DNA of 64,000 nucleotides from Spirochaetales bacterium (GTDB lineage Bacteria; Spirochaetota; Leptospiria; Leptospirales; Leptonemataceae): NCBI GenBank assembly GCA_024233935.1, contig JACKOY010000013.1, forward strand, positions 39,574 to 103,573, written 5' to 3'. The notes below the pieces were generated by a model that was not told the DNA's origin, ran no database searches, and saw only the letters and a program-made list of their open reading frames with translations. Each line of letters opens with the position of its first letter. Within the stretch, counting starts at the first letter, position 1. Both the position numbers and the translations under genes were made by a program. This document shows, in pieces, positions 26,628-34,746 of this stretch.

Positions 26628-26978
26628 TCAGATTTCCGTGAATGACGTGATTAAAGTTTCGGTCACGGACAGTGTGCACTCCGGGTCGCCCTGGCACTCC
26701 GGCGATTGTACGCTGCTTTCGGTTGTCGTAAAGCGGACGCGTTTCCCAATCCAGGCCGGGTCACACAGTTCGAAATCGGCCAGCATGGTTGTTTGTTGCC
26801 CATTCTGTAATTGCATCTGAACATAGCAGGCAATGTCTCCGGACTCCAGACCGCGCACGGTGCCGACCTGGCCCGCTCCGGTCGCAGGAGCAGCTTCGGT
26901 TTGGTCTGAATTCTGCTCGCAAACTGCGAACAACGTGAGCACAGCGAAGCTGGCGACAATTCGTTTGATGTTTTGCAT
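26628..26978 (-). CDS. Small lipoprotein of unknown function
   Basis: ATG 26978 is preceded by GGAG about 8 nt upstream. The 116-residue product has a lipoprotein signal (IVASFAVLTLFAVC) then a low-complexity EQNSDQTEAAPATGAG linker. The folded part is beta-rich: DIACYVQMQL, QQTTMLADFELCDP, GKRVRFTTTESSVQSPEC, ECTLSVTETLITSFTEI, with four Cys residues that may form disulfides. It looks like a small OB- or beta-sandwich-like domain. No family recognised. It stands alone, convergent with the propeller lipoprotein gene. Confidence 0.72.
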   Translation of the reverse strand: MQNIKRIVASFAVLTLFAVCEQNSDQTEAAPATGAGQVGTVRGLESGDIACYVQMQLQNGQQTTMLADFELCDPAWIGKRVRFTTTESSVQSPECQGDPECTLSVTETLITSFTEI

Positions 26979-27268
26979 CTCTGGTTCTCCTCAGGCGTTT
27001 CCCGGACGATGCTCTGTAGTCGCAGGCCGGCCGCAAGCACATTGTCCGCAAAGTAAGTCCGAAACGAAGCGCCTGGTGGATAGCCCATCTTCACTTGCGG
27101 CTTCGCTGAAGCCGGGCGTTTGCGCGTGCCTCATACGGTCTGCAGTATGCTCGCCCTGAGATACTTGTTCGGCGCGCTTTTGGTGACCCGAGAGACACGC
27201 ACTGATGCCTTTTTTTGCGTATCAGTTAATATCTTGAAGAGTTCTCACCGGCCGGTGCTTGTGGCTAT

Positions 27269-27562
27269 ATGATACTGCGAATGATTGGTTTGCTGTTGCT
27301 CGGCGCCACCATCACCCTGGCAGGGTGTGCGGCCGACCATGTGCTGCTGTCGGACGGTCAATGTCGCGGGCTCACGTCAGAGCAAGCCAACATGGCTGTC
27401 GATGCAGCCTTTGCCGCGGCTCCCTCCAATGCGTCCACGGCGGCAATTGTGACCGATACCCTGGAGTTTGAGTGCTGGAAAATAAATAATCCTCTCGGGG
27501 ATAGTGCGATCGTGCGTGCCTGCGTGCAAAGCTGTATGGAGGACGCCGCGGCTAAGCTTTAA
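27269..27562 (+). CDS. Small Cys-containing lipoprotein
   Basis: The 97-residue product begins with a textbook lipoprotein signal (MIGLLLLGATITLAGC). The mature protein has five further Cys residues (GQCRG, FECWK, ACVQSC) and ends CMEDAAAKL, suggesting a small disulfide-stabilised helical domain. I know of no family. Its last 4 bases overlap the end of the convergent MFS gene. The spacing and the signal make it a real gene despite its length. Confidence 0.7.
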   Translation: MILRMIGLLLLGATITLAGCAADHVLLSDGQCRGLTSEQANMAVDAAFAAAPSNASTAAIVTDTLEFECWKINNPLGDSAIVRACVQSCMEDAAAKL

Positions 27563-28953
27563 GATGCCGTGTGCCCCCGTTCGCGGAGCGTGGCATCGAC
27601 CCGATCTTCGTCTGCTTCCATGGTAAGCGCGATCAGAAACCAGAGCAGGCCGCAGGGAATCCAGCAGGCAATAGCCAGATTGTAAGCCAGCAAATCCGAA
27701 CCAACGAGCAAGAGCAGGCCCACCAGGAAGGGGCCTAACGCAGCGCCCAGCTTGTCCGAAAGGCTGAAAACGGCAAATATCGAGCCACGATTTTCCGGCA
27801 GGTTCGCATTCAAGAGAATGGCGCGCACATTAACACCCGGTCCGCTAACTATCAGGCCGGCGATCGCGGCGACGACCAGCAACAACGTGAGATTTGCTTC
27901 GGGCCAGTTGACGAGGAAAAAGCAAGGCACCGAGCCAAGCAGTACGCAACCGCCGCCGAACATCGCCAGCAGGCGCCGCCGCCGGCGGTAAACAAGCGAT
28001 CCCAGAAAACCGCCGCCCAGTCCGCCAAAGATGGACGAAACGCCGAACACCAGAGCGATCAAGGTTGCCTCTTCGACGTGGTAGCCGCGCTCTTTCTCAA
28101 GAAAATCGACCACATACACAAACATGAATCCCCAGGGGACCATGCCCGGTATGCCCTGCAGCAACGCCAGGATGTTGGTCCGATTGCTGAATATGCGCCG
28201 GAAGTCATCTCGACTGATGCGGTGCGCTTCCGCCTGCAGGGTCACGTTGCGGGTGTCTTCTGTAGAGAGGTCCGCGAGCGCTCGTTCGGCCGAGCCCCGG
28301 GTGGGCACGTGACCGAGTAGATAGTACAGCAGAACGATCGGAAAGGACGGCGTCGCCATCAGAATGAAACTCCAGCGCCAACCGGCAAAGCCCAAAAAGT
28401 CGGAGTTTGCCAGAAAGCCCCCGCTTACCTGGCCGAGTCCGATGCCCAGACCCATGGCAAATTCCAGCCAGCCGGCCGCCGTGCTGCGGCTTTCTGCTCG
28501 AAAGGTGTCGCCAATCATGGAAAACAAAACCGGAAAAAAGCCGCCCAGGCCGATTCCGGTCAGCGCCCGTAGCGCCAGAAAAACCGGATAGGACTGAGCA
28601 AAGGCGGTGGCGAGGCAGCTGCACTCGCCCAACAGAACCGAAAACACCAGCAACTTGCGCCGATCGTACTGGTCGCTCGCGATGCCGATGAAAAGAGAGA
28701 TAAAGCCGCCCAGAGCAAAAAACAACAGGGCCGGGAGCGCGCCAATGTACCAGCGGTACTCCTCCGCTTCGAAGAATCCGAAGGCAGCGCCAATGCGCGA
28801 AAGGTTGGGCGAAAGCAACTGTTGATCGCCAAAAAGGAAAAACCCCATCGCAAGTACGGACCAGAACGAGTAATGCACCCGCCACCCGCGGCCTCTCAGA
28901 TCCCCCAGGCCGAGTATTCCGAGAATGCTCAGGTTTCTTTCGCGCTTACGCAT
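27559..28953 (-). CDS. Major facilitator superfamily transporter (Spinster-like)
   Basis: 464 residues with twelve predicted membrane segments. MFS motif A is seen in SLFIGIASDQYDRRKLLVFSVLLG, and ALTGIGLGGFFPVLFSMIGDTF resembles the TM4-5 signature; the second half repeats it as GFLGSLVYRRRRRLLAMFGGGCVLLG. A charged loop of about 50 residues joins the halves. A membrane-proximal N-terminus (RGRGWRVHYSFWSVLAMGFFLFGDQQLLSPNLSRIGAAFGF) recalls Spinster-type transporters. Substrate unknown; lipid or organic anion transport is possible. No regulator or enzyme gene is adjacent. Confidence 0.85.
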   Translation of the reverse strand: MRKRERNLSILGILGLGDLRGRGWRVHYSFWSVLAMGFFLFGDQQLLSPNLSRIGAAFGFFEAEEYRWYIGALPALLFFALGGFISLFIGIASDQYDRRKLLVFSVLLGECSCLATAFAQSYPVFLALRALTGIGLGGFFPVLFSMIGDTFRAESRSTAAGWLEFAMGLGIGLGQVSGGFLANSDFLGFAGWRWSFILMATPSFPIVLLYYLLGHVPTRGSAERALADLSTEDTRNVTLQAEAHRISRDDFRRIFSNRTNILALLQGIPGMVPWGFMFVYVVDFLEKERGYHVEEATLIALVFGVSSIFGGLGGGFLGSLVYRRRRRLLAMFGGGCVLLGSVPCFFLVNWPEANLTLLLVVAAIAGLIVSGPGVNVRAILLNANLPENRGSIFAVFSLSDKLGAALGPFLVGLLLLVGSDLLAYNLAIACWIPCGLLWFLIALTMEADEDRVDATLRERGHTAS

Positions 28954-29129
28954 GGGACGGATGGAGTTCCGACAATGGCTCGAGGCAAGCGAAATTGATT
29001 GGCGGCGAACGCAGAGCGCCCCCCGACCCGGGATGCGCCGGCCGGCGCGCGTGAGAGCGACGCGATAATTTCGCGTGCGTTCCGTCGCGCCAACCTGAAG
29101 TATGCCTGTGCCTTCGGGCGTAGTCGGTT

Positions 29130-30458
29130 ATGAAATTAGACTATCTGAAGCGTGCCTTACGCCACCCGGCTTTCTTTCAGGTGTTCTCCGGCGGCCTCAG
29201 CCTGAACGCTTTTTATCTTCCTCTGTACTACCTGGACCCCGAAGCTGTGCAAAGGTTGCACGGGGCCGTGCTTTTGGGTCTCATTCCTTACTATGGTCTG
29301 GGCATTCTGTTTTTGAACTACCGACTGGTTTCGGGACGCTGGTCTTTGCAGCGCTGGCTGGGAGGGCTGCGGATCGTTACGACCGGAATGATGCTCGCTC
29401 TCGGTTACGTGGCCGCCGCGGCGCCGGAGTATGGCTTTGTGGCTTTCGGCATCGCGCTGGGCGGGTCTTTTCTCGTGACTGGCATGACCGGCCGGAAGGA
29501 CTACTTGATCTCGGGGCTTATCCTTGCGGGAGCCCATCTCGGCTGCACAATGGCCCTGGCGGGCTGGACACTGGACGTTTCCCCTCGGTCACTGTATCTC
29601 CCAATTGCCTTCGTTTTGTTTTTCTACTGGGCCGGTCTGGCTTCCGCCTTCGCGCAACGACTTCGCAAGAGCGGCCTTGATCTGTTGACGCGCAGCCGAA
29701 AGGATCGAAGAATCATCGCCGAAGAACGCCAGAAGTCCGACGGCCTATTGCGAAATATCCTGCCGGAGGAAATCGCTTCGGAGCTGAAGTTGCACAACGC
29801 CGTGCAACCCGTGCGTTTCGAATCGGCCTCGGTTCTGTTCACCGACTTTCAGGGTTTCACAAAGATTGCGGAAGTGCTCTCTCCAGAGGAGCTCGTGCAG
29901 GAGCTGGACCGCTGCTTCTCGTACTTTGACGCCGTCGCGGAGCGCAACAACCTTGAGAAACTCAAAACCATAGGAGATTCGTTCATGTGCGCCGGTGGAG
30001 TTCCGATTCGGAACCGGACCCATGCGATCGACTGCGTTCTGGCCGCCCTCGAAATCCAGCGCTTCATGAACCAGATGAAAGACCTGAAATCCTCTCAGGG
30101 GCTGCCGTACTGGGAGCTTCGTTTGGGCATTCATAGTGGGCCCCTTGTGGCCGGAGTTGTCGGAGAAAAGAAGTTCGCCTATGACGTTTGGGGCGATACC
30201 GTCAATACGGCCAGCCGGGCCGAGTCTTCAGGGGTGGCGGGGCGCATCAATATTACCGGGGCGACCCACGATCTGGTGAACGACTTTTTCGTGTGTGAAC
30301 ATCGCGGCCCCGTTCCCGCAAAGCACAAGGGTACGATCGAAATGTTCTTTGTGAATGCCATCCGTCCCGGGCTTTCCAGGGATGGTGACGGACGCGTTCC
30401 GAACGATGAATTCCGGCGATTGTACAACTGCCTCGCCGAAGGCGCGATTCCCGGCTGA
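29130..30458 (+). CDS. Membrane class III adenylate cyclase (paralogue 2)
   Basis: 442 residues. N-terminal half with about six hydrophobic segments (for example GAVLLGLIPYYGLGILFLNY, YGFVAFGIALGGSFLVTGM, YLPIAFVLFFYWAGLASAF), a basic-acidic helix (SRKDRRIIAEERQKSDGLLRNILPEEIA), then the cyclase domain. Metal Asp residues are in VLFTDFQGFT and KTIGDSFMCAGG; the adenine-selecting Lys is in LEKLKTIGD and Asp in AYDVWGDTVNTASRAES. Very similar to the protein at 15268-16626 along its full length, including HSGPLVAGV(V/I)GEKKFAYDVWG, so the two are recent paralogues. Probably makes cAMP in response to a membrane-sensed cue. Confidence 0.9.
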   Translation: MKLDYLKRALRHPAFFQVFSGGLSLNAFYLPLYYLDPEAVQRLHGAVLLGLIPYYGLGILFLNYRLVSGRWSLQRWLGGLRIVTTGMMLALGYVAAAAPEYGFVAFGIALGGSFLVTGMTGRKDYLISGLILAGAHLGCTMALAGWTLDVSPRSLYLPIAFVLFFYWAGLASAFAQRLRKSGLDLLTRSRKDRRIIAEERQKSDGLLRNILPEEIASELKLHNAVQPVRFESASVLFTDFQGFTKIAEVLSPEELVQELDRCFSYFDAVAERNNLEKLKTIGDSFMCAGGVPIRNRTHAIDCVLAALEIQRFMNQMKDLKSSQGLPYWELRLGIHSGPLVAGVVGEKKFAYDVWGDTVNTASRAESSGVAGRINITGATHDLVNDFFVCEHRGPVPAKHKGTIEMFFVNAIRPGLSRDGDGRVPNDEFRRLYNCLAEGAIPG

Positions 30459-30692
30459 ATTCGTGTCGCGCGCATGTTCTCCGACGAGCCTCTTTGGAGG
30501 CGGGAATTTCAAAGCGCGGCGGCCGGTGCGCTCGAAATCGCCGAAAATCTCCGCCACCGGGGCGCGGGCTTCCTTGCTTGACGTACGCGCGCCGGCCCGC
30601 TAAAAAACCTGCACGCATCCGCGTGTTGCCAATCGAGCAGGGTTTGCAGGTGCTTGATTGGTATTGGCGTGCTGTGTTGATATTCGGTGGCA

Positions 30693-31238
30693 ATGCATTC
30701 TTATCGAGCGAGCAGCGTACGATATCGTCGTCCCCGGGCGCACGATGGCGGCGTAGTTTGGGAATTTGTGCGATCTTGCAGCGGTCTGGATCTGAATTCG
30801 ACGTACTTTTATTTGATCATGTGTTCCGATTTCAGCACGACAACCGCCATCGCGGAGCTGGATGAGAATCTTGTCGGTTTTGCGGCCGGCTACGTGCCTC
30901 CGGCCCGGCCGGACACGCTTTTTGTCTGGCAGATTGCAACCGCTCCAGCGATGCGTAACCAGGGCATCGGCCTGGGACTGCTTCACGAAGTGCTGGGCCG
31001 GCCCGAGTCGATGGAGTTGCGATTTCTGGAAGCGACCGTCACGCCTTCCAATACGGCTTCAAAAAAACTTTTCGGAGCGTTCGCACGCCAAAGCGGAGCC
31101 ATTCTGGAATCCGGGCCGGCCCGCTTTTCCGCCACGGATTTTTTACCGACAAAGCACGAAGCCGAAGAATGGATTCGCATCGGTCCGTTGACGCGGGTCG
31201 AACATTCAGGGACCCGGGGAGCGATTACAGACCGGTGA
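30693..31238 (+). CDS. ectA: L-2,4-diaminobutyrate acetyltransferase
   Basis: ATG 30693 gives 181 residues. EctA acetylates diaminobutyrate at N4, the second step of ectoine synthesis. Family signatures are plain: YRRPRAHDGGVVWEFV, LDLNSTYFYLIMCSDFS, GFAAGYVPPARPDTLFVWQIAT, and the acetyl-CoA loop MRNQGIGLGLLHEVL, then ATVTPSNTASKKLFGAFAR. It heads a four-gene operon with stop/start overlaps throughout (GTGA at 31235). No MarR-type EctR is present upstream. A 234-nt gap precedes it, in which I saw no convincing promoter. Confidence 0.95.
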   Translation: MHSYRASSVRYRRPRAHDGGVVWEFVRSCSGLDLNSTYFYLIMCSDFSTTTAIAELDENLVGFAAGYVPPARPDTLFVWQIATAPAMRNQGIGLGLLHEVLGRPESMELRFLEATVTPSNTASKKLFGAFARQSGAILESGPARFSATDFLPTKHEAEEWIRIGPLTRVEHSGTRGAITDR

Positions 31239-32503
31239 GTATCTTTGAAGAACTGGAGTCGGAAGTGCGCGCTTACAGCCGGTCTTTTCCGGTTGTGTTC
31301 GAAACCGCAAGCGGCGCGTTTCTTCGCGACGAAGGCGGTCGCGAGTATCTTGATTTTCTTTGCGGCGCCGGTTCCATGAACTACGGCCACAACCATCCGG
31401 TTCTCAGGCAAGCGCTGACGGACTATCTGAACGGGGACGGAATCGTTCAGGGATTGGATCTGCGCAGCAGCGCACGCCGCGACTTTCTCGAGACCTTTCA
31501 TGAACTGATTTTGCGGCCGCGAGAACTGGAGTATCGTTTGCAGTTTCCCGGTCCAACCGGGGCGAACGCGGTCGAAGCCGCGCTGAAGCTGGCCCGCAAA
31601 GTCACCGGGCGTAGCGGCATCGTCGCCTTTACCGGGGCCTTTCACGGGGTGACGGCCGGCGCGCTCGAAGTCACCGCCCACAATCACTATCGTCAGTCGT
31701 CCACATTGACAAACGACATCGCTTTTTTTCCGTACGATGGCTTTGCGGGTATGGACGACACCATCGCCTTTGCCGAGCGGATGATCGAAGATGCCACCAG
31801 CGGCGTGGGTTTGCCGGCGGCGGTCATCGTCGAAACCATCCAGGGCGAAGGCGGCGTGGTAGTCGCGAGCGATCGATGGCTGCAGGATCTGGAACGCCTC
31901 TGTCGGCGGCACGGCTGCCTGTTGATTGTCGACGATATACAGGCGGGCTGCGGGCGGACCGGTGCGTTTTTTAGTTTCGAGCAATCCGGTATTACTCCCG
32001 ACATGGTGACCCTGGCAAAATCCCTGAGCGGGTACGGCCTGCCGTTGTCGTTGCTTTTGCTGCGGCCCGAGCTTGATGTCTGGGAAGCGGGGGAGCACAA
32101 CGGCACCTTTCGGGCAAACAACCCGGCCATCGTTACGGCAACAGCAACCCTGAAAGAGTTCTGGGAGAACGATAGCTTTGCCCGGACCGTGCTCGAAAAG
32201 GGCGCACGCCTGCGGGATGGGCTTTTGCAAATACGAAAAGAATTTCCGGGGCAAATCGTTCTCATTCGAGGGCGGGGCCTTTTTTTCGGCGCGGTCTGTG
32301 CGGACGGCCTGTTGGCTCGCAGCATAAGCGCCACAGCCTTTGAGCGCGGCTTGATTGTCGAGACTTCCGGGCGGGACGGCTCGGTCATAAAGTTTCTGCC
32401 GCCCCTGAATATCGATGTTTCGGAGCTCGACCGGGCTCTGGCAATTTTCCAGGAGTCCGTTGCGGTTGCCCTGCAATCGGGACCCGGTTTGACAAAGAGG
32501 TAA
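31235..32503 (+). CDS. ectB: Diaminobutyrate-2-oxoglutarate transaminase
   Basis: GTG 31235 overlaps the ectA stop and gives 422 residues, the normal length. The PLP-dependent class III aminotransferase makes diaminobutyrate from aspartate-semialdehyde. Visible signatures: FLCGAGSMNYGHNHP, LQFPGPTGANAVEAALKLARKVTGR, FTGAFHGVTAGAL, VIVETIQGEGGV, LLIVDDIQAGCGRTGAFF, and the PLP Lys in MVTLAKSLSGYGLPLSLLL. The C-terminus (RGLIVETSGRDGSVIKFLPPLNI) is also typical. Start GTG is chosen over upstream frame residues because of the overlap and the family N-terminus (SIFEELESEVRAYSRSFP). Confidence 0.96.
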   Translation: MSIFEELESEVRAYSRSFPVVFETASGAFLRDEGGREYLDFLCGAGSMNYGHNHPVLRQALTDYLNGDGIVQGLDLRSSARRDFLETFHELILRPRELEYRLQFPGPTGANAVEAALKLARKVTGRSGIVAFTGAFHGVTAGALEVTAHNHYRQSSTLTNDIAFFPYDGFAGMDDTIAFAERMIEDATSGVGLPAAVIVETIQGEGGVVVASDRWLQDLERLCRRHGCLLIVDDIQAGCGRTGAFFSFEQSGITPDMVTLAKSLSGYGLPLSLLLLRPELDVWEAGEHNGTFRANNPAIVTATATLKEFWENDSFARTVLEKGARLRDGLLQIRKEFPGQIVLIRGRGLFFGAVCADGLLARSISATAFERGLIVETSGRDGSVIKFLPPLNIDVSELDRALAIFQESVAVALQSGPGLTKR

Positions 32504-32506
32504 CGC

Positions 32507-32890
32507 ATGATCGTTCGATCCTTATCGGAAGTAGAAAAAAGCCCGCGGCGGGTGGTTGCGCCGAACTGGGAAAGTGCGCGGATTCTTTTGAGTTCCGACG
32601 GCATGGGTTTTTCGTTTCACATTACAACGGTCTATGCTGGAACCGAGACCCATATGTGGTACCGCAATCACCTGGAAGCGGTCTATTGCATGGAGGGGGA
32701 AGGGGAGCTCGAAGCCCAGGACGGGACGCGTCATCTGATCAAACCCGGAACACTGTACGCTCTCGATCAGCACGACCAGCACGTTCTACGTGCGCGGACC
32801 ACCATGCGCTTTGCCTGTGTCTTTAATCCGCCGCTCGTGGGCGACGAGGTTCACGACGCCGAAGGCGTGTATCCGTTGAAAGAACAGTGA
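32507..32890 (+). CDS. ectC: L-ectoine synthase
   Basis: 127 residues, matching the cupin-fold ectoine synthase that cyclises N4-acetyl-diaminobutyrate. Signatures: MIVRSLSEVE, GMGFSFHITTVYAGTETHMWYRNHLEAVYCMEGEGELE, and PGTLYALDQHDQHVLRA, which hold the metal ligands (Glu, Tyr and His) known for EctC. ATG 32507 follows ectB by 3 nt. The stop overlaps the ectD start. Confidence 0.96.
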   Translation: MIVRSLSEVEKSPRRVVAPNWESARILLSSDGMGFSFHITTVYAGTETHMWYRNHLEAVYCMEGEGELEAQDGTRHLIKPGTLYALDQHDQHVLRARTTMRFACVFNPPLVGDEVHDAEGVYPLKEQ

Positions 32891-33780
32891 GTGCGGCAAT
32901 TAGAAAAGATCTTTATGTGAGCCGACTTTCGACGGCCGGCTCTTCCATTCGCCGCGAAGAGCCCGTTGTCTATGCGTCGACGCCGCCGCCTGCAGAGCTT
33001 CCGGCCGAAGCGCTGGAACAATACGCTCGAGACGGCTTTCTTGTAGTACCGGAATTGCTCGACGCTGTTCAAATCGAGCAGCTGAATCGTCACATTGATG
33101 AGCTTCTGGCCGGAGTGGAGCCAGACCAGGAACGTGCGATTCGTGAGCCGGGCTCCTTGCTGGTCCGTTCCCTGTTTCAGGTTCACAAAACCAGCGCTCC
33201 GCTACGCGCCCTTTCGCGCAATCCCCGGCTGCTTGGAATCGTGCGTTATCTTCTGGGCGATGACGTGTACATGCATCAATCCCGCGTGAATCTGAAGCCG
33301 GCCTTTCACGGTCGGGAGTTCTTCTGGCATTCCGATTTTGAGACCTGGCACAGCGAAGACGGCATGCCGGCCATGCGCGCTCTGAGCGTATCGATTGCAT
33401 TGACTGACAATTCGAATCAAAACGGCGCGCTCATGGTCATGCCCGGTTCACACCTGGATTTCTATCCCTGCGCGGGGCAAACGCCACCCAATCATTATCG
33501 GGATTCTTTGCGGTCGCAAAACTACGGCGTGCCCGACGAAGAGACCCTCCGGAAGATCGCCGACCGGTGCGGAATTATGACCCCTGAGGTCCCGGTGGGT
33601 TCGGCGCTGGTCTTTGATTGCAATCTCATGCACGGCTCCAATTCCAATATCACACCCTACGCGCGTAGAAACGTGTTTCTGGTGTACAATTCGATTTCCA
33701 ATGTGCCGGGCGAGCCCTATGCGGCGGCCCAAAAACGACCCGATTTTGTGGCTTCGCGCGAGGATCTGGAGATCCTGTAA
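32887..33780 (+). CDS. ectD: Ectoine 5-hydroxylase
   Basis: GTG 32887 overlaps the ectC stop; 297 residues. EctD is a non-haem Fe(II)/2-oxoglutarate dioxygenase making 5-hydroxyectoine. The facial triad is visible as HSDFETWH (His and Asp) and the distal His in CNLMHGSNSN; FFWHSDFETWHSEDGMP and ALSVSIALTDN match the ectoine-binding region. The N-terminus YARDGFLVVPELLD is family-like. Together with ectABC this forms a complete pathway for both compatible solutes. No specialised aspartokinase (ask_ect) and no ectoine transporter follow. Confidence 0.95.
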   Translation: MSAAIRKDLYVSRLSTAGSSIRREEPVVYASTPPPAELPAEALEQYARDGFLVVPELLDAVQIEQLNRHIDELLAGVEPDQERAIREPGSLLVRSLFQVHKTSAPLRALSRNPRLLGIVRYLLGDDVYMHQSRVNLKPAFHGREFFWHSDFETWHSEDGMPAMRALSVSIALTDNSNQNGALMVMPGSHLDFYPCAGQTPPNHYRDSLRSQNYGVPDEETLRKIADRCGIMTPEVPVGSALVFDCNLMHGSNSNITPYARRNVFLVYNSISNVPGEPYAAAQKRPDFVASREDLEIL

Positions 33781-33857
33781 GCTCTCGGGCGAATTCGGCG
33801 CCCGGGACCATGGTCGATTATCGCTTGATCCCTGAGAGCGAACCGCCACACTGAGGG

Positions 33858-34127
33858 ATGAAAATCAAAAGCTTTTGTCTGGCGTTCTGTAGCGCTCTTA
33901 TTCTTTCTTTTGCGATGGCCTGTGGTGGTGGAGCGGGCGGCGGGGACGCCGAAGTCGGCGCTTCCTGCGAAGGCATCGGCGCTTCGGAGGCGCGCATCGC
34001 CTGCAGCGGAAATCAGATCATCTTCTGTTCTTCGTACACTGACTATGTATACACCGTGCAAAACGAATGCAGTGAAGGTCAGACCTGTTCCGTCGCAGAA
34101 GACGGTCGATCAGCCAGCTGTCAATAA
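33858..34127 (+). CDS. Small Cys-rich lipoprotein
   Basis: ATG 33858 gives 89 residues starting with a lipoprotein signal (FCLAFCSALILSFAMAC). A Gly-rich spacer (GGGAGGG) follows, then a domain with six Cys residues: ASCEGIGASEARIACSGNQIIFCSS, NECSEGQTC, and SASCQ at the end. This spacing suggests a compact disulfide-rich surface module of the type often seen in Leptospirales lipoproteins. No family recognised. GAGGG directly abuts the start, so the initiation region is unusual. Confidence 0.7.
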   Translation: MKIKSFCLAFCSALILSFAMACGGGAGGGDAEVGASCEGIGASEARIACSGNQIIFCSSYTDYVYTVQNECSEGQTCSVAEDGRSASCQ

Positions 34128-34347
34128 GGCGTAGCTCTTTCGTCCCGGCACGGACCGGTCCTGTATCTGCGACGGGCGGTTCGTTTCCGGCCAGATGCGC
34201 TGGAGTGCCGGGCGATGTCCTCGCGCGGATAAAGCCGGGTCGTCTCGGGCCAGGCTCCAGTCGGCGGCACAGAGCATCGACTGTGCCGAACGTAGTGCGC
34301 GTGCCAGTCCAGATTGCCCTGGTGGATCAAGCAGCAGATCGGTTCGG

Positions 34348-34590
34348 CTAATCTCGCGATCGAACCGCTTTTTTGGCCGTGCGATACATCAGAAACGTGA
34401 CGAACAAAAATAGCCCGATCCAGAAGCCGAGCACGCTGAAGTAGATCACGGGTTCATTGTAGTAGCACGCTCGCAGCGGTCCGGTGCGCTGAAACACAAT
34501 CACGCAGCCGCGCTCAATGGCGTGATATCCCTTATAGACCACACCACCGAGAATAGCGACCAAAAGCAGGAGCCATATCGCGCGCAGCAT
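34348..34590 (-). CDS. Small two-helix membrane protein
   Basis: 80 residues with two hydrophobic helices, IWLLLLVAILGGVVYKGY and VIYFSVLGFWIGLFLFVTFLM, flanking a loop with two Cys residues (RGCVIVFQ, LRACYYNEP) and a basic C-terminus (RTAKKAVRSRD). The topology would put the Cys loop in the periplasm. No recognised family and no clear ribosome-binding site, so this is a moderate call. The flanking 34128-34347 stretch contains no convincing gene. Confidence 0.5.
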   Translation of the reverse strand: MLRAIWLLLLVAILGGVVYKGYHAIERGCVIVFQRTGPLRACYYNEPVIYFSVLGFWIGLFLFVTFLMYRTAKKAVRSRD

Positions 34591-34746
34591 ACAAGGAGTG
34601 CGACGGCTCCGACCCGGGCGTCAAGGTTTCTCCGCCCGGGTTTTCGTTCAAAAATTTCAGCCTAAAATCACTTGATTCGGCCTGTTTTTTTGCCAGAATC
34701 ACAGGCCCGCCTTGAGAGAGGCACTGGATTTTCCCGGAGGTCTGGT

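Noticed and set aside
30983..32476. Long minus-strand frame of nearly 500 codons opposite ectB
   Set aside because: A shadow of high-GC coding DNA; no motifs, while the plus strand gives clear EctB.
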